Shown piece by piece: positions 24,805 through 32,512 of a stretch of DNA of 64,000 nt; position 1 is the stretch's first letter, and the number at the start of each line of letters is the position of its first letter. The position numbers were made by a program, and so were the translations under genes. Source of the stretch: Chloroflexota bacterium (GTDB taxonomy: Bacteria; Chloroflexota; Anaerolineae; UBA4142); contig JAMCQI010000041.1 of assembly GCA_023381515.1 (NCBI GenBank), positions 1 through 64,000 on the forward strand. The letters are read 5' to 3'. Below the pieces are notes generated by a model that did not search any database, was not told the origin of the DNA, and was given only the letters and a program-made list of their open reading frames with translations.

Positions 24805-25103
24805 TCACCACGGCGGGCCGGCAAAATCGCTCCTCGGTTTCAGAGCGATCGCGTCCTTGGCACAGGCCGTCCGGCAGACGCCGCAGCCGTAGCACTGCAT
24901 CATCTCGATCGTGGCTCGGTTGGCGGTATTGGAGTAGTGGATGGCTCCGAACTGGCAGTTTTCGCGGAATCTTCTTCAAAGTGGGCAAGAAGGTTGTCAA
25001 AGTACTCCTCACGCCCCTGCTATGAGAGCGACTCGCGGGAATAGTTCCGCATGGTCAGATACCACTTTTGACCCTCGCCGTGTTGGGTGCAGAACTCGCA
25101 CAT
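24805..25103 (-). pseudogene. decayed 4Fe-4S ferredoxin-like gene with in-frame stop and frameshift
   Basis: An ATG at 25103, after AAGGGGG, starts MCEFCTQHGEGQKWYLTM, which I recognise as the N-terminus of a larger family of ferredoxin-like proteins. An amber codon (TAG) interrupts after residue 26, the same frame continues with GREEYFDNLLAHFEED, then shifts to another frame holding NCQFGAIHYSN and CYGCGVCRTACAKDAI, a [4Fe-4S] site, and stops at 24805. Known relatives are longer, so the middle is probably deleted. Two or more lesions make a real pseudogene more likely than a base-calling error. It heads the operon with the radical SAM gene. Confidence 0.65.
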
Positions 25104-25133
25104 GAGCACCCCCTTCCGAGCTGTGAAACAACA

Positions 25134-25178
25134 GAGCACCGGCTGCTAACGCGCGGACGCGTCGCTCTGCCGGTGCTC
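25134..25178 (-). promoter_or_regulatory. leader hairpin upstream of the ferredoxin operon
   Basis: GAGCACCGGC (25134-25143) pairs perfectly with GCCGGTGCTC (25169-25178). The 25-nt loop holds a smaller ACGCG/CGCGT stem. It ends about 30 nt before the ribosome-binding site of the decayed ferredoxin gene. Confidence 0.5.
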
Positions 25179-25327
25179 AGGCTCTGGGTCCCACCTTGCA
25201 TCAAAAACGCCACCCGGACTCACGCCGCCGATAAAGATGACCTCAAGCGTTGGCTTCACGCCACTGTACTCCGTGGTTTGCACTGGACCGAATCCAAATC
25301 AACGAAAGGCAAAGAGAGGGTGGAAAC

Positions 25328-25362
25328 AAAAAAGCCTTCAGGCGAATTGTACACCCGGAGGC
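25328..25362 (-). terminator. early terminator in the ferredoxin operon leader
   Basis: On the minus strand a two-part stem (GCCT with AGGC, then a 6-bp inner stem with two G-U pairs, 7-nt loop) is followed by six T and then GTTT. It lies about 30-60 nt after the predicted transcription start and more than 220 nt before the first gene. Confidence 0.55.
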
Positions 25363-25395
25363 AATCGTCACCGTGCGGCCGAAACTATCGTTCAG

Positions 25396-25424
25396 AGTAT
25401 ACGTCCGACACTGTGGAAAGTCAA
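25396..25424 (-). promoter_or_regulatory. sigma70-like promoter of the ferredoxin/radical SAM operon
   Basis: On the minus strand TTGACT (25419-25424) and TATACT (25396-25401) are 17 bp apart. The leader to the first start codon is about 286 nt and contains two hairpins. Confidence 0.75.
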
Positions 25425-25467
25425 TCTGCAAGCCGCCGCGGGGTGTAGTTCAGGTTGGGGGCAGAGA

Positions 25468-25540
25468 GCACCCTGAGCGGAGGCCGACCCCGCGGCTGTA
25501 GTCGAAGGGCGCGGGCTGTTGCGCAGGGGTCCTTCGACTG
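25468..25540. repeat. dispersed-type palindromic repeat
   Basis: AGTCGAAGG (25500-25508) is the exact complement of CCTTCGACT (25531-25539). Together with CACCCTGAGCGGAG just before it, this resembles a short intergenic repeat I know from many GC-rich genomes. No gene is seen between 25425 and 25617. Confidence 0.5.
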
Positions 25541-25617
25541 CTTCCGGCAAGAAGCGCGGGACTCTGCTGCTCTCGGCTATTTGATCTGCACATTGTTCAT
25601 TGTCGTTCGGCGATTCG

Positions 25618-26259
25618 TCATCGGTCGCGCGCGCGATCTAGGGGGACGAGTCCGCGCTGCAACCCCACGGCAACGGCTTCTGCGCGGTTTTGCACATGCA
25701 GCTTGCCGAAGATATGGCTCAGATGCGTTTTGATTGTGTTTTCCGAGAGGTTGAGCTGCGCGGCGATGGCTTTGTTGCTCGCACCGGCAACGAGCAGACG
25801 CAAAACTTGCAACTCGCGCGCGGATAATTCATCGCCGCCCGGCTCGGCAATGCTTTCCAAGACGCGCGCGGCGACACCTTCCTCCAACGCGGCACCGCCC
25901 GCCGCGAGCGACCGCACCGCGCGCATCAACTCGTCGGGGGTTGCATCCTTGAGCAAATACCCCTGCGCGCCCGCTTCCAACGCGGGTGTAATGTATTCAT
26001 CAGTGTCGTACGTTGTAAGCACTAAAAACCGGATTTGCGGCTGTTGGGCGCGTACCTGTCGCATGACGTCAATTCCACTCATCTTCGGCAAATTCAAATC
26101 CAACAAAACGACATCCGGCAACAATTCGAGGACGCGCTGCACGGCTTCGACGCCATTCTCCGCTTCGCCGACGACTTGCATATCCCGTTCGTAGCGCAAC
26201 ATTGCTACCAAGCCGTGTCGCACGACCGGATGATCGTCTACCACGACCAGACGAATCAC
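25618..26259 (-). CDS. NarL/LuxR-family response regulator
   Basis: A 213-residue response regulator. The receiver has the acidic pair VDDH (8-9), phosphoacceptor Asp54 in VLLDLN and Lys in GYLLKDAT. A C-terminal LuxR-type HTH (about 145-205) contains LSARELQVLRLL and SENTIKTHLSHIFGKL. It should bind DNA as a dimer after phosphorylation. The GTG start at 26259 directly abuts the TAA of the kinase gene, with no spacer, so translation is coupled. Its targets are unknown. Confidence 0.93.
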   Translation of the reverse strand: MIRLVVVDDHPVVRHGLVAMLRYERDMQVVGEAENGVEAVQRVLELLPDVVLLDLNLPKMSGIDVMRQVRAQQPQIRFLVLTTYDTDEYITPALEAGAQGYLLKDATPDELMRAVRSLAAGGAALEEGVAARVLESIAEPGGDELSARELQVLRLLVAGASNKAIAAQLNLSENTIKTHLSHIFGKLHVQNRAEAVAVGLQRGLVPLDRARDR

Positions 26260-27687
26260 TTAATGTCGCTCCTCTGTTGCAGGGGACGGCATCGCGCGAC
26301 CTGCCCGCTCTCTGGGGATCATTGCTTCCACGCGCGCGCCGCCCTCATTCGATAAGGTGAGGGTTCCTCCGAATCGCTGGATGCGTTCGCGCATGCCCAG
26401 GAGTCCAAAACCATCCCAGGGTCCTTGCGCCGCGTGACTGGATGCAAGCGTCCGGTCGTCGAACCCTGCGCCGTTGTCGCATACGCTGAGGCGAACCAGG
26501 TTGGGCGTGTACTCCAGGACGGCGTGCGCCTGTGTCGCCCCGGCATGTTTGGTAACATTTACCAGTGATTCCTGACATACGCGCAAGAGCGACGACTCGA
26601 CATCGCTGGCAAGTGGCCACACCTCGCCCATCAATTGGAAATCGATTTGAATCTCGCCGTGCGACTTGCGTTCAACCAAGCCCTGGAGCGCATCGCTCAG
26701 CCCGCCGCGTGCGAGCGCGGGCGCGCGCAAATTCCAGATCGAACGCCGCGCTTCGGCGAGCGCTTCACGCGCCATGCTCTGCGCCAGTTCGATGTGTTCG
26801 GCGGTATTGGGGGATTCGGCTTCCAGGGCGCGTTGCGCCGCGCCGAGTTGAACGACGATCCCAGTCAATCCCTGCGCTAACGTGTCATGAATGTCCCGCG
26901 CGACACGCGCACGTTCCTCCAAGCGTGCCGCTTCCTGCGACTGCTCCAACAACTCGGCGGTCTGCTGTGCGACGCGCGCTTCGAGTTCGTTTGAGAATCG
27001 GCGCAGACCAAACGCCAAGCGACGATTGTATTCTAATGAACGCTGCAAACCACTGGCTAACAGAAAAGTCAATCCCGCGATCATCCAAAACATCGCGATC
27101 CAAAAAGCGGTTGCCGACACAGGCGAAATCGCAATGATTTGTCGCGGCGAAACGACAGCGGACATGGGAATGAGGCCTTCCGTTTGCAGCCAGCCGAGAG
27201 TCAGCACGAGCCAAGTCGCCAACGCCGCTAACGCGATGCTTGCCGCACCGTCGATCAAGAGTCCGGCGGCGCAAATCGGAGCGATGAGGAGCGCGGGCCA
27301 AATTGAAATCATGCTCGCTTGCCAGAGGAACGGCAACGTGACGGCGCCCAAGGTCCACGCGCCAATCAACAGAGAGGCGGAAAGATTTGCGCGTCCGAGT
27401 CGCACCGACATCACCAGCGCGATGAAAAGACTAGCGACGACGATAATCGGGAGTAGGCACGACCACGCGCCAGGAACGCTGGCTTCCATGTTGCCGAGGG
27501 TCAGGCGAACGACGAGTCCCATGACGGTCGCAACGACAAACGGAATCAACAAGATCGGCAACGTGCGCAGCAGGACTTGTCCTCGCCGCTCTCGGTCGTC
27601 GAGGATCGAATGTAATTCTTCAGGATGCGGCGTCTCATCGAACGTGGGCGGTAACGAGTTGTCGGGTGAATCAGAAAGTGGTTTCAT
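26260..27687 (-). CDS. NarL-type sensor histidine kinase, membrane bound
   Basis: A 475-residue kinase. Six hydrophobic helices lie between about residues 43 and 212 with little periplasmic sequence, suggesting an intramembrane or membrane-stress sensor. A coiled-coil linker leads to the HisKA_3 dimerisation domain with the phosphoacceptor His267 in VARDIHDTLAQG. The ATPase domain shows CQESLVNVTKHAGA and CDNGAGFDD. This is the DesK/LiaS/NarX class, which normally partners a NarL-type regulator, here the next gene. A TATAAT lies at 27702-27707, giving a very short leader. Confidence 0.92.
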   Translation of the reverse strand: MKPLSDSPDNSLPPTFDETPHPEELHSILDDRERRGQVLLRTLPILLIPFVVATVMGLVVRLTLGNMEASVPGAWSCLLPIIVVASLFIALVMSVRLGRANLSASLLIGAWTLGAVTLPFLWQASMISIWPALLIAPICAAGLLIDGAASIALAALATWLVLTLGWLQTEGLIPMSAVVSPRQIIAISPVSATAFWIAMFWMIAGLTFLLASGLQRSLEYNRRLAFGLRRFSNELEARVAQQTAELLEQSQEAARLEERARVARDIHDTLAQGLTGIVVQLGAAQRALEAESPNTAEHIELAQSMAREALAEARRSIWNLRAPALARGGLSDALQGLVERKSHGEIQIDFQLMGEVWPLASDVESSLLRVCQESLVNVTKHAGATQAHAVLEYTPNLVRLSVCDNGAGFDDRTLASSHAAQGPWDGFGLLGMRERIQRFGGTLTLSNEGGARVEAMIPRERAGRAMPSPATEERH

Positions 27688-27701
27688 TCCAGCACGCGGC
27701 G

Positions 27702-27707
27702 ATTATA
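27702..27707 (-). promoter_or_regulatory. -10 box for the kinase-regulator pair
   Basis: TATAAT on the minus strand, about 15 nt before the kinase start codon, with no good -35 box at 16-18 bp. The message would be nearly leaderless. Confidence 0.35.
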
Positions 27708-27923
27708 TCACTAAAGCGAAGCCAAGCTTAATCGAGTCGGCCGACCTGTCAAATCCATTTCGATATCCTATAGACGTTCAGAAGGCTCACTGGAAGAGCC
27801 AGTGTTGAACAATGACGAAGCGAATGGATCGCGACCTGAAAAGATTGCCAACCCACAGGTCGGCGGATGCATCCGTGGACGCTAGAATATCCCTGACTCG
27901 CTCTGGGGTCAAGGCGCTGCAAG

Positions 27924-27951
27924 GGCACCTCCGGGGCGCCCCCAGGGTGCC
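27924..27951. terminator. two-tier palindromic hairpin
   Basis: GGCACC (27924-27929) pairs with GGTGCC (27946-27951) and encloses the palindrome GGGGCGCCCC (27933-27942). It sits just after the anchored protein gene on the minus strand and may end its transcript, although no T-run follows. Otherwise 27708-27978 shows no gene. Confidence 0.4.
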
Positions 27952-27978
27952 TATGCCCGAGGTGACATCTTGCCAATC

Positions 27979-28563
27979 TTAACCGCCAATTGGCACATTG
28001 CTCGGCTTGACGGAGGGAAGTGAGTAAACAATCACATCGGCGATGATGCGGTCGCCTGTCTTTTTGCCCCAGGCGTGGATAAGACTATCCTTGCCGATTT
28101 CGTCCAACGATCCCGGCTCGACGACTTGATGGATCTTGCCACTCGGCGGTTGCCCGTTAAACTGCCGGTTGGTCACGTCGCGATAGACAATCGTTTGCGG
28201 GGTGACGACCAGTTCCACGACCGGCCCATCGTAAGTCGTCGAAATGGTCACATTGCCGCTCTGATCTTTTTGCGCCGTCCTGAGAATGACGCCGGTGCCG
28301 ACGAACAGGCTATTGTCCTTGCGGTGATCGAACGCGCCCCTGACGTCCGCGGGAGTTTGGGGCAGCTCTTTGGCGGGCTGGATGTCGGGTTGAAAGGACT
28401 GGACGGGTTTGCCGTTCTGGCCTGTCATCTTCGTGAGCCCGCTCGTTAATGCCTGTGTGGGCTGTCCCTGGCCAGCCAAGAGTTGTGCGCCGACGAACGC
28501 GGCGCCCGCGAGCACGGCGACGACCACGACAAGGCCGGCGGCGATCAAGATTGACTTGTTCAT
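27979..28563 (-). CDS. membrane-anchored exported protein of unknown function
   Basis: A 194-residue protein with one N-terminal hydrophobic helix (about 5-28), ending at Gly/Ala residues that could form a signal peptide or anchor. The rest is predicted to lie outside the membrane. The middle has beta-rich sequence such as VILRTAQKDQSGNVTISTTYDGPVV split by short loops. I do not recognise a family. The start at 28563 follows AGGAGAAG; an upstream in-frame extension has no ribosome site. It lies about 200 nt downstream of the MacAB-like operon on the same strand, so it might be an accessory. Confidence 0.7.
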   Translation of the reverse strand: MNKSILIAAGLVVVVAVLAGAAFVGAQLLAGQGQPTQALTSGLTKMTGQNGKPVQSFQPDIQPAKELPQTPADVRGAFDHRKDNSLFVGTGVILRTAQKDQSGNVTISTTYDGPVVELVVTPQTIVYRDVTNRQFNGQPPSGKIHQVVEPGSLDEIGKDSLIHAWGKKTGDRIIADVIVYSLPSVKPSNVPIGG

Positions 28564-28606
28564 CCTTCTTCTCCTTTGTTCTAGTGTCTTTGCTTTGCGT
28601 AGTACA

Positions 28607-28690
28607 TGCTGCGTGGTAGGCGATACATGAACCACTTGTGCCATTGCCAATTGGCGGCGATGCTGAACGCCAATCAATCATCACGCAGCA
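28607..28690. repeat. nested inverted repeats between permease and anchored protein genes
   Basis: TGCTGCGTG (28607-28615) pairs with CACGCAGCA (28682-28690); inside it ATTGGCG (28650-28656) pairs with CGCCAAT (28668-28674). The structure fills the spacer in front of the anchored-protein gene. Next to it (28700-28760) is a low-complexity tract built from CCTTC and CATCC units. Confidence 0.5.
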
Positions 28691-28759
28691 CGTATTGCTG
28701 CCTTCAGCCTTCCGCCTTGTGCCTTCCGCTTTCAGCCCTCATCCTTCATCCTTCAGCCC

Positions 28760-30052
28760 TTACTCGTAGCGCAATGCCTCAATCGGATCGAGCCGCGCGG
28801 CGCGCAGCGCCGGGTAAAGGCCGAACACCAACCCCGTCGCCAGCGCCACGCCGAAGGCGAGCGGCACACTGGTGGGGTCGAGGACCGCCATGCCGTGATT
28901 GAGCGAGGCGGCCACGGGAATCGTCAAGACGCCCACGGCGATGCCGAGCAGCCCGCCTCCGGCGCTCAACAGAACGCTTTCCAGCAAGAACTGGGCAATC
29001 ACATCCCGCCCCCGCGCGCCCACAGCCATCCGCACGCCGATCTCGCGCGTTCGCTCGGTCACACTTACCAGCATGACGTTCATGACCCCGATGCCGCCGA
29101 CGACGAGCGAGACGGTCGCGAGTGCGGTCAAGAGCAGCGAAAAGGTCGCCGCCGACTGTTGCTGGGCGCCCAGGACGTCCTGCTTAGTCGTCATATGAAA
29201 GTCGTCGGCATATTTGCCGTCGGGTCCCTGCGTGATGCCGTGCCGCTGGCGCAAATAGGCGGCGATCTGCGCTTTGGCCGTTTCCATCCGGGATTCGGCG
29301 CGTACATGGGCGATGACGGTGACCCAAGGTTCTTTTTCAAAGAGATTGGGGACGGCAAAGCTGATCGGCATGTAGATCGCGTCGTTCGGTCGTGTGTTGA
29401 TGCGGTCTTGCAGGTTTACTGCTTCTAGTTGCGCCAGCACGCCGATCACCTGGCACTGCTTGCGATTGACCCAGACCGTCCCGCCGATCGCGACGTCACC
29501 TTCGAACAAGTCCTGCGCGGTCTGGTAGCCCAGCACGCACACCGGCGCAGCGTCCACCACTTGCGCGTGGCTGTAAAAGCGTCCCTCGCCGATGAACGCC
29601 TGCGGTGTCAGCGGCTTGTCGACCGGCCAGCCGACCGGCTGCACCTGTCCCTGCGCGATCACACCCAGGAGCGCCCCCGCGTCTGTTCCCTGAAAACCGA
29701 GACTCTTCGTCTCGCGTCCGTGGCGCAGCGTGGCATTACCGCTCACCGACATCTCTGCTCGATCGACCAAAGGCGCGGCGCCCGGCAAACCGAGACCGTC
29801 TTGGTACGTCAGCGTTTTGCCCACGGCTTGCACTTGCCCGTTCTTCAACTGCAGGTCTTGATCGATCTGGATCTGGTCCGAGCCAAGAAAGCGAAAGTTC
29901 GCGTCGACCGCCGCGCGCGCGCCGTTGCCCAGCGCCAGCGTGGCAATCACCGAAGCGACTCCGATGATGATGCCCAAGGTCGTGAGCGCCGTCCGCAGGG
30001 TATTGCTGCGGATCCCGCGGAGCGCCGTGCGGAGGGTATTAAGCGGCGACAC
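28760..30052 (-). CDS. MacB-like ABC transporter permease
   Basis: A 430-residue FtsX/MacB-type permease. One N-terminal helix (about 20-45, LGIIIGVASV), a large extracytoplasmic domain (about 50-290), then three C-terminal helices containing GGIGVMNVMLVSV, RTREIGVRMAVGA and the final DPIEALRYE, all typical of MacB permeases. It would act as a mechanotransducer with the ATPase and adaptor encoded upstream. Its start overlaps the ATPase gene by 14 nt. The cargo could be a peptide, lipid or antibiotic. Confidence 0.92.
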   Translation of the reverse strand: MSPLNTLRTALRGIRSNTLRTALTTLGIIIGVASVIATLALGNGARAAVDANFRFLGSDQIQIDQDLQLKNGQVQAVGKTLTYQDGLGLPGAAPLVDRAEMSVSGNATLRHGRETKSLGFQGTDAGALLGVIAQGQVQPVGWPVDKPLTPQAFIGEGRFYSHAQVVDAAPVCVLGYQTAQDLFEGDVAIGGTVWVNRKQCQVIGVLAQLEAVNLQDRINTRPNDAIYMPISFAVPNLFEKEPWVTVIAHVRAESRMETAKAQIAAYLRQRHGITQGPDGKYADDFHMTTKQDVLGAQQQSAATFSLLLTALATVSLVVGGIGVMNVMLVSVTERTREIGVRMAVGARGRDVIAQFLLESVLLSAGGGLLGIAVGVLTIPVAASLNHGMAVLDPTSVPLAFGVALATGLVFGLYPALRAARLDPIEALRYE

Positions 30053-30725
30053 CGTCCGACCTCCCGCTCACAATTTCGCCGTCCTGCATTTGAATGATCG
30101 ATCCGGCGCAGGAGGCCACCTGGGGGTCGTGCGTCACCATCAGGATCGTCCGTCCCTCGACGCACAATTCGACGAGGAGGCGCATGATTTCGGCGCCCGT
30201 CTTGCTGTCCAGGTTGCCGGTCGGTTCGTCGGCCAGAACGAGCGCCGGGTCCGTCACGAGCGCGCGGGCGATGGCGATGCGCTGCCGTTCGCCGCCCGAC
30301 ATTTCATTGGGCTGGTGCTGCGCGCGATGTCTCAAACCGACCCGTTCGAGCGCCTCGGCCGCGCGCTGACGGGCATTGCCGCTGTGGCGCCCGTACATCA
30401 GGGGCAGCGCGATATTGTCCAGTGCGCTGAGGCGTGGCAGCAAGTTAAAGGTCTGGAAAATAAAACCGATCCGGGCATTTCGCACGCGGGCGCGTTCGTC
30501 CATAGAAAGAGTGCTCACATCGCGCTCTTCGAGCAAATAGCGTCCCGCCGTCGGCGTGTCCAGGCAGCCGAGGAGGTGCATCATCGTGGACTTGCCGCTA
30601 CCCGATGGGCCCATCAGCGCGACGAACTCGCCGGCTCGAACGCTCAGAGTCACCCCGCGCAGGGCATGCACCACGGCATCGCCCATCTTGTAGGTTTTCG
30701 TCAGGCCTTGCGTTTCGATGATCAT
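30039..30725 (-). CDS. MacB-like ABC transporter ATPase
   Basis: A 228-residue ATPase of the LolD/MacB group. Walker A GPSGSGKST, signature NEMSGGERQRIAIARAL, Walker B VLADEPTGNLD and the H-loop VTHD are present. I choose the ATG at 30725, which overlaps the adaptor stop as ATGA; the open frame extends 38 codons upstream inside the adaptor gene and should be ignored. In MacB of Proteobacteria the ATPase and permease are one protein; here they are two genes, as in Gram-positive bacteria and Chloroflexota. Confidence 0.93.
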   Translation of the reverse strand: MIIETQGLTKTYKMGDAVVHALRGVTLSVRAGEFVALMGPSGSGKSTMMHLLGCLDTPTAGRYLLEERDVSTLSMDERARVRNARIGFIFQTFNLLPRLSALDNIALPLMYGRHSGNARQRAAEALERVGLRHRAQHQPNEMSGGERQRIAIARALVTDPALVLADEPTGNLDSKTGAEIMRLLVELCVEGRTILMVTHDPQVASCAGSIIQMQDGEIVSGRSDGVAA

Positions 30726-31918
30726 CGGCTGACCACCTGCTCGCCGTCGTCTAGTCCACTTGCGATCTCCATGTACTGATCGCCGCGCAGTCCCACCGTG
30801 ATCATGCGGTTCTCGGTTTTGCCGAGCGCCGGATTCCACACCTGGACCTCCGCGGTATTGTTCGCGCGGGCATGCACCAGCGCGCGCGGCAGGCGCAGCA
30901 CGTTCGACCGCTTGGCGACAGACACCTTCGCATCCACAGTCATGCCGGGCGCTAACCCATCCGGCACCCGGTCCAGTCCAATATAGACCGGGTAGATGGG
31001 GCTGGCGCTGCTGGAATCGCGCAGGGGAACGATGTACGTGACGTGTCCGTCGACGACGATATCGGGCTGCGCGTCGAAATAGATTAGAGCGGTTTGCCCG
31101 AGGCGAGCCAGCGGATAGTCTTGTTCCGTCACGGTCGTTCGCGCTTCGAGCGCGTGCGGATCCGCCAGGTGAATGATCGAAGCGCCGGCTGCGATGGTCG
31201 CGCCCGGGGTCGCGAGGACTTGGAGGACGATGCCATCAAAAGGCGCGACGATTTTCGCTTGCTCGATCTTGCGCTGGTCGTTTGCGACGGTTTCTTGCGC
31301 GCCTACCAGAGCGTCCGCGGCGGAACGCACGGCGCTGTCATTGATGTCGGCGGCGGCGAGGTTGTAGCTGGCGAGCGCGGACTGGTAATCAATCGTCGCC
31401 TTTTGCAAAGCGGCGGATTGGGGCGTCATGCCGACGTCCGGACGCCACGCGACGGCATCATAATCGTGCTGGGCGCCTTGGAGCGTGATCGTCGCCTTGT
31501 CGAGTGCCGCTTTCGCGACGACGATCTGATCGTTGCGATGTGCGTTTTTGGCGAGCGCAGCATCGTACGCGGCTTGCGCGCTGGCGAGATCGGCTTGCGC
31601 TTTGCGGAGCGCGGATTGCAAATCGGTATCGTCGATCTGCGCGAGCGCAGCGCCGGCTTTCACTGTTTGGCCCGGATGCGCGTTGATTTGCGCGATCTTC
31701 CCTCCCACGCTCGAACCGACCATAAGCTCATGCGTGCTCGTCAACTGCCCCGGCGCATCGACGGTCTGCTGCACATCGCCGCGGTCCACCGGCACGGTTG
31801 GCGGGGCGACGACCGCCGCCGTGGTCGCGGGACGGGCCTGACGAAAACCCCAATAACCGGCGCCCCCGACAATGCCCAACGCCAATACCACAACCAATCC
31901 ACCAATCCGGCGAGTCAC
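30722..31918 (-). CDS. efflux adaptor (MacA/HlyD-like)
   Basis: A 398-residue periplasmic adaptor-type protein. An N-terminal membrane helix (about 5-25) is followed by a lipoyl-like half (GQLTSTHELMVGSSVGGKIAQ and PGQTVKAGAALAQID), a long alpha hairpin (about 105-205) and the second lipoyl half with FDGIVLQVLATPGATI, then a beta barrel. It is first in the three-gene operon adaptor-ATPase-permease. In cells without an outer membrane such adaptors extend the export path through the wall. Confidence 0.9.
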   Translation of the reverse strand: MTRRIGGLVVVLALGIVGGAGYWGFRQARPATTAAVVAPPTVPVDRGDVQQTVDAPGQLTSTHELMVGSSVGGKIAQINAHPGQTVKAGAALAQIDDTDLQSALRKAQADLASAQAAYDAALAKNAHRNDQIVVAKAALDKATITLQGAQHDYDAVAWRPDVGMTPQSAALQKATIDYQSALASYNLAAADINDSAVRSAADALVGAQETVANDQRKIEQAKIVAPFDGIVLQVLATPGATIAAGASIIHLADPHALEARTTVTEQDYPLARLGQTALIYFDAQPDIVVDGHVTYIVPLRDSSSASPIYPVYIGLDRVPDGLAPGMTVDAKVSVAKRSNVLRLPRALVHARANNTAEVQVWNPALGKTENRMITVGLRGDQYMEIASGLDDGEQVVSR

Positions 31919-32086
31919 CTGCCACCTCTCAAAGAATATGTTGGCAGTTTACAGCGACGAGCCAAACAAGTCAGCATGCGCGGAGGTGATTCTGCCGTCG
32001 TATGTTTTGGTGATTACACATCACCCAAATGGGTGATCGGATGCTCATCGGAATAGACGCTGCCAGCGATTTCCAAGTCCATCGGG

Positions 32087-32158
32087 TTGAATAGTTGGAT
32101 AGTTGGGTAGTTTCGTGGTTGCATAGTCGAATGGTCGAATGGTCGGGTACTCGGGCAG
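32087..32158. repeat. 8-bp tandem repeat array, nine degenerate units
   Basis: Nine 8-bp units in register, beginning TTGAATAG, TTGGATAG, TTGGGTAG and ending in TCGAATGG-type units. The period is exact while the units drift, as in an old microsatellite. Confidence 0.85.
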
Positions 32159-32245
32159 GCTGGCGGCGGCTGCCGGTGGTGAGGCGGAGCGCGTGTTGCC
32201 ATAAATGGGGGGATCCAAGTGTGCGGGGAGGGGGACCCCGCTAAC

Positions 32246-32281
32246 AAATGGCATAAATGGCACTAATGGCACTAATGGCAC
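32246..32281. repeat. 9-bp tandem repeat, four units
   Basis: AAATGGCAT, AAATGGCAC, TAATGGCAC, TAATGGCAC in direct succession. Confidence 0.85.
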
Positions 32282-32414
32282 CTGAAGCTGGGGATGAGGG
32301 ATGAAGGATGAAGGCGGAAGGGGAAGCGGGAGGGCATTGGCTACGGCACCTCGACCACGGAATGCAGCTAGCGGGGCGAAGAGGAAGTGAATTAGCTCAA
32401 GGTGGCGAGGAAGG

Positions 32415-32449
32415 ACCGCCCGCTGCGGAGGTCCTCCGGAGCGGGCGGT
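32415..32449 (-). terminator. long hairpin after the FG-GAP protein gene
   Basis: ACCGCCCGCT (32415-32424) pairs with AGCGGGCGGT (32440-32449), and CGGAGG/CCTCCG extends the stem after a G-G mismatch. It lies about 65 nt past the stop codon of the minus-strand gene. No T-run follows, so it may act as an RNA-stabilising or Rho-assisted 3' end. Confidence 0.5.
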
Positions 32450-32512
32450 TGGATGTCTGGGGATACGGAAGCAAAGCAAAGGATCTGAAAGCACCTTCGG
32501 GATGCCTGGGAA

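Larger units (their letters stand above)
31919..32512. other. 594-base spacer of repeats, no gene
   Basis: No reading frame here looks coding. The spacer holds a 7-bp palindrome with 4-nt loop (ATCACCC-AAAT-GGGTGAT, 32020-32037), an 8-bp tandem array, a 9-bp tandem array, a GGATGAA-type low-complexity tract near 32291-32315 and a strong hairpin at 32415-32449. Confidence 0.7.

Noticed and set aside
25134..25200. T-box riboswitch, because of a GGTGGGACC-like stretch on the minus strand
   Set aside because: The match is partial, no stem I specifier loop was found and the downstream genes are not aminoacyl-tRNA or amino-acid genes.
32087..32158. CRISPR array
   Set aside because: Units are only 8 bp and directly adjacent; there are no spacers and no cas genes.
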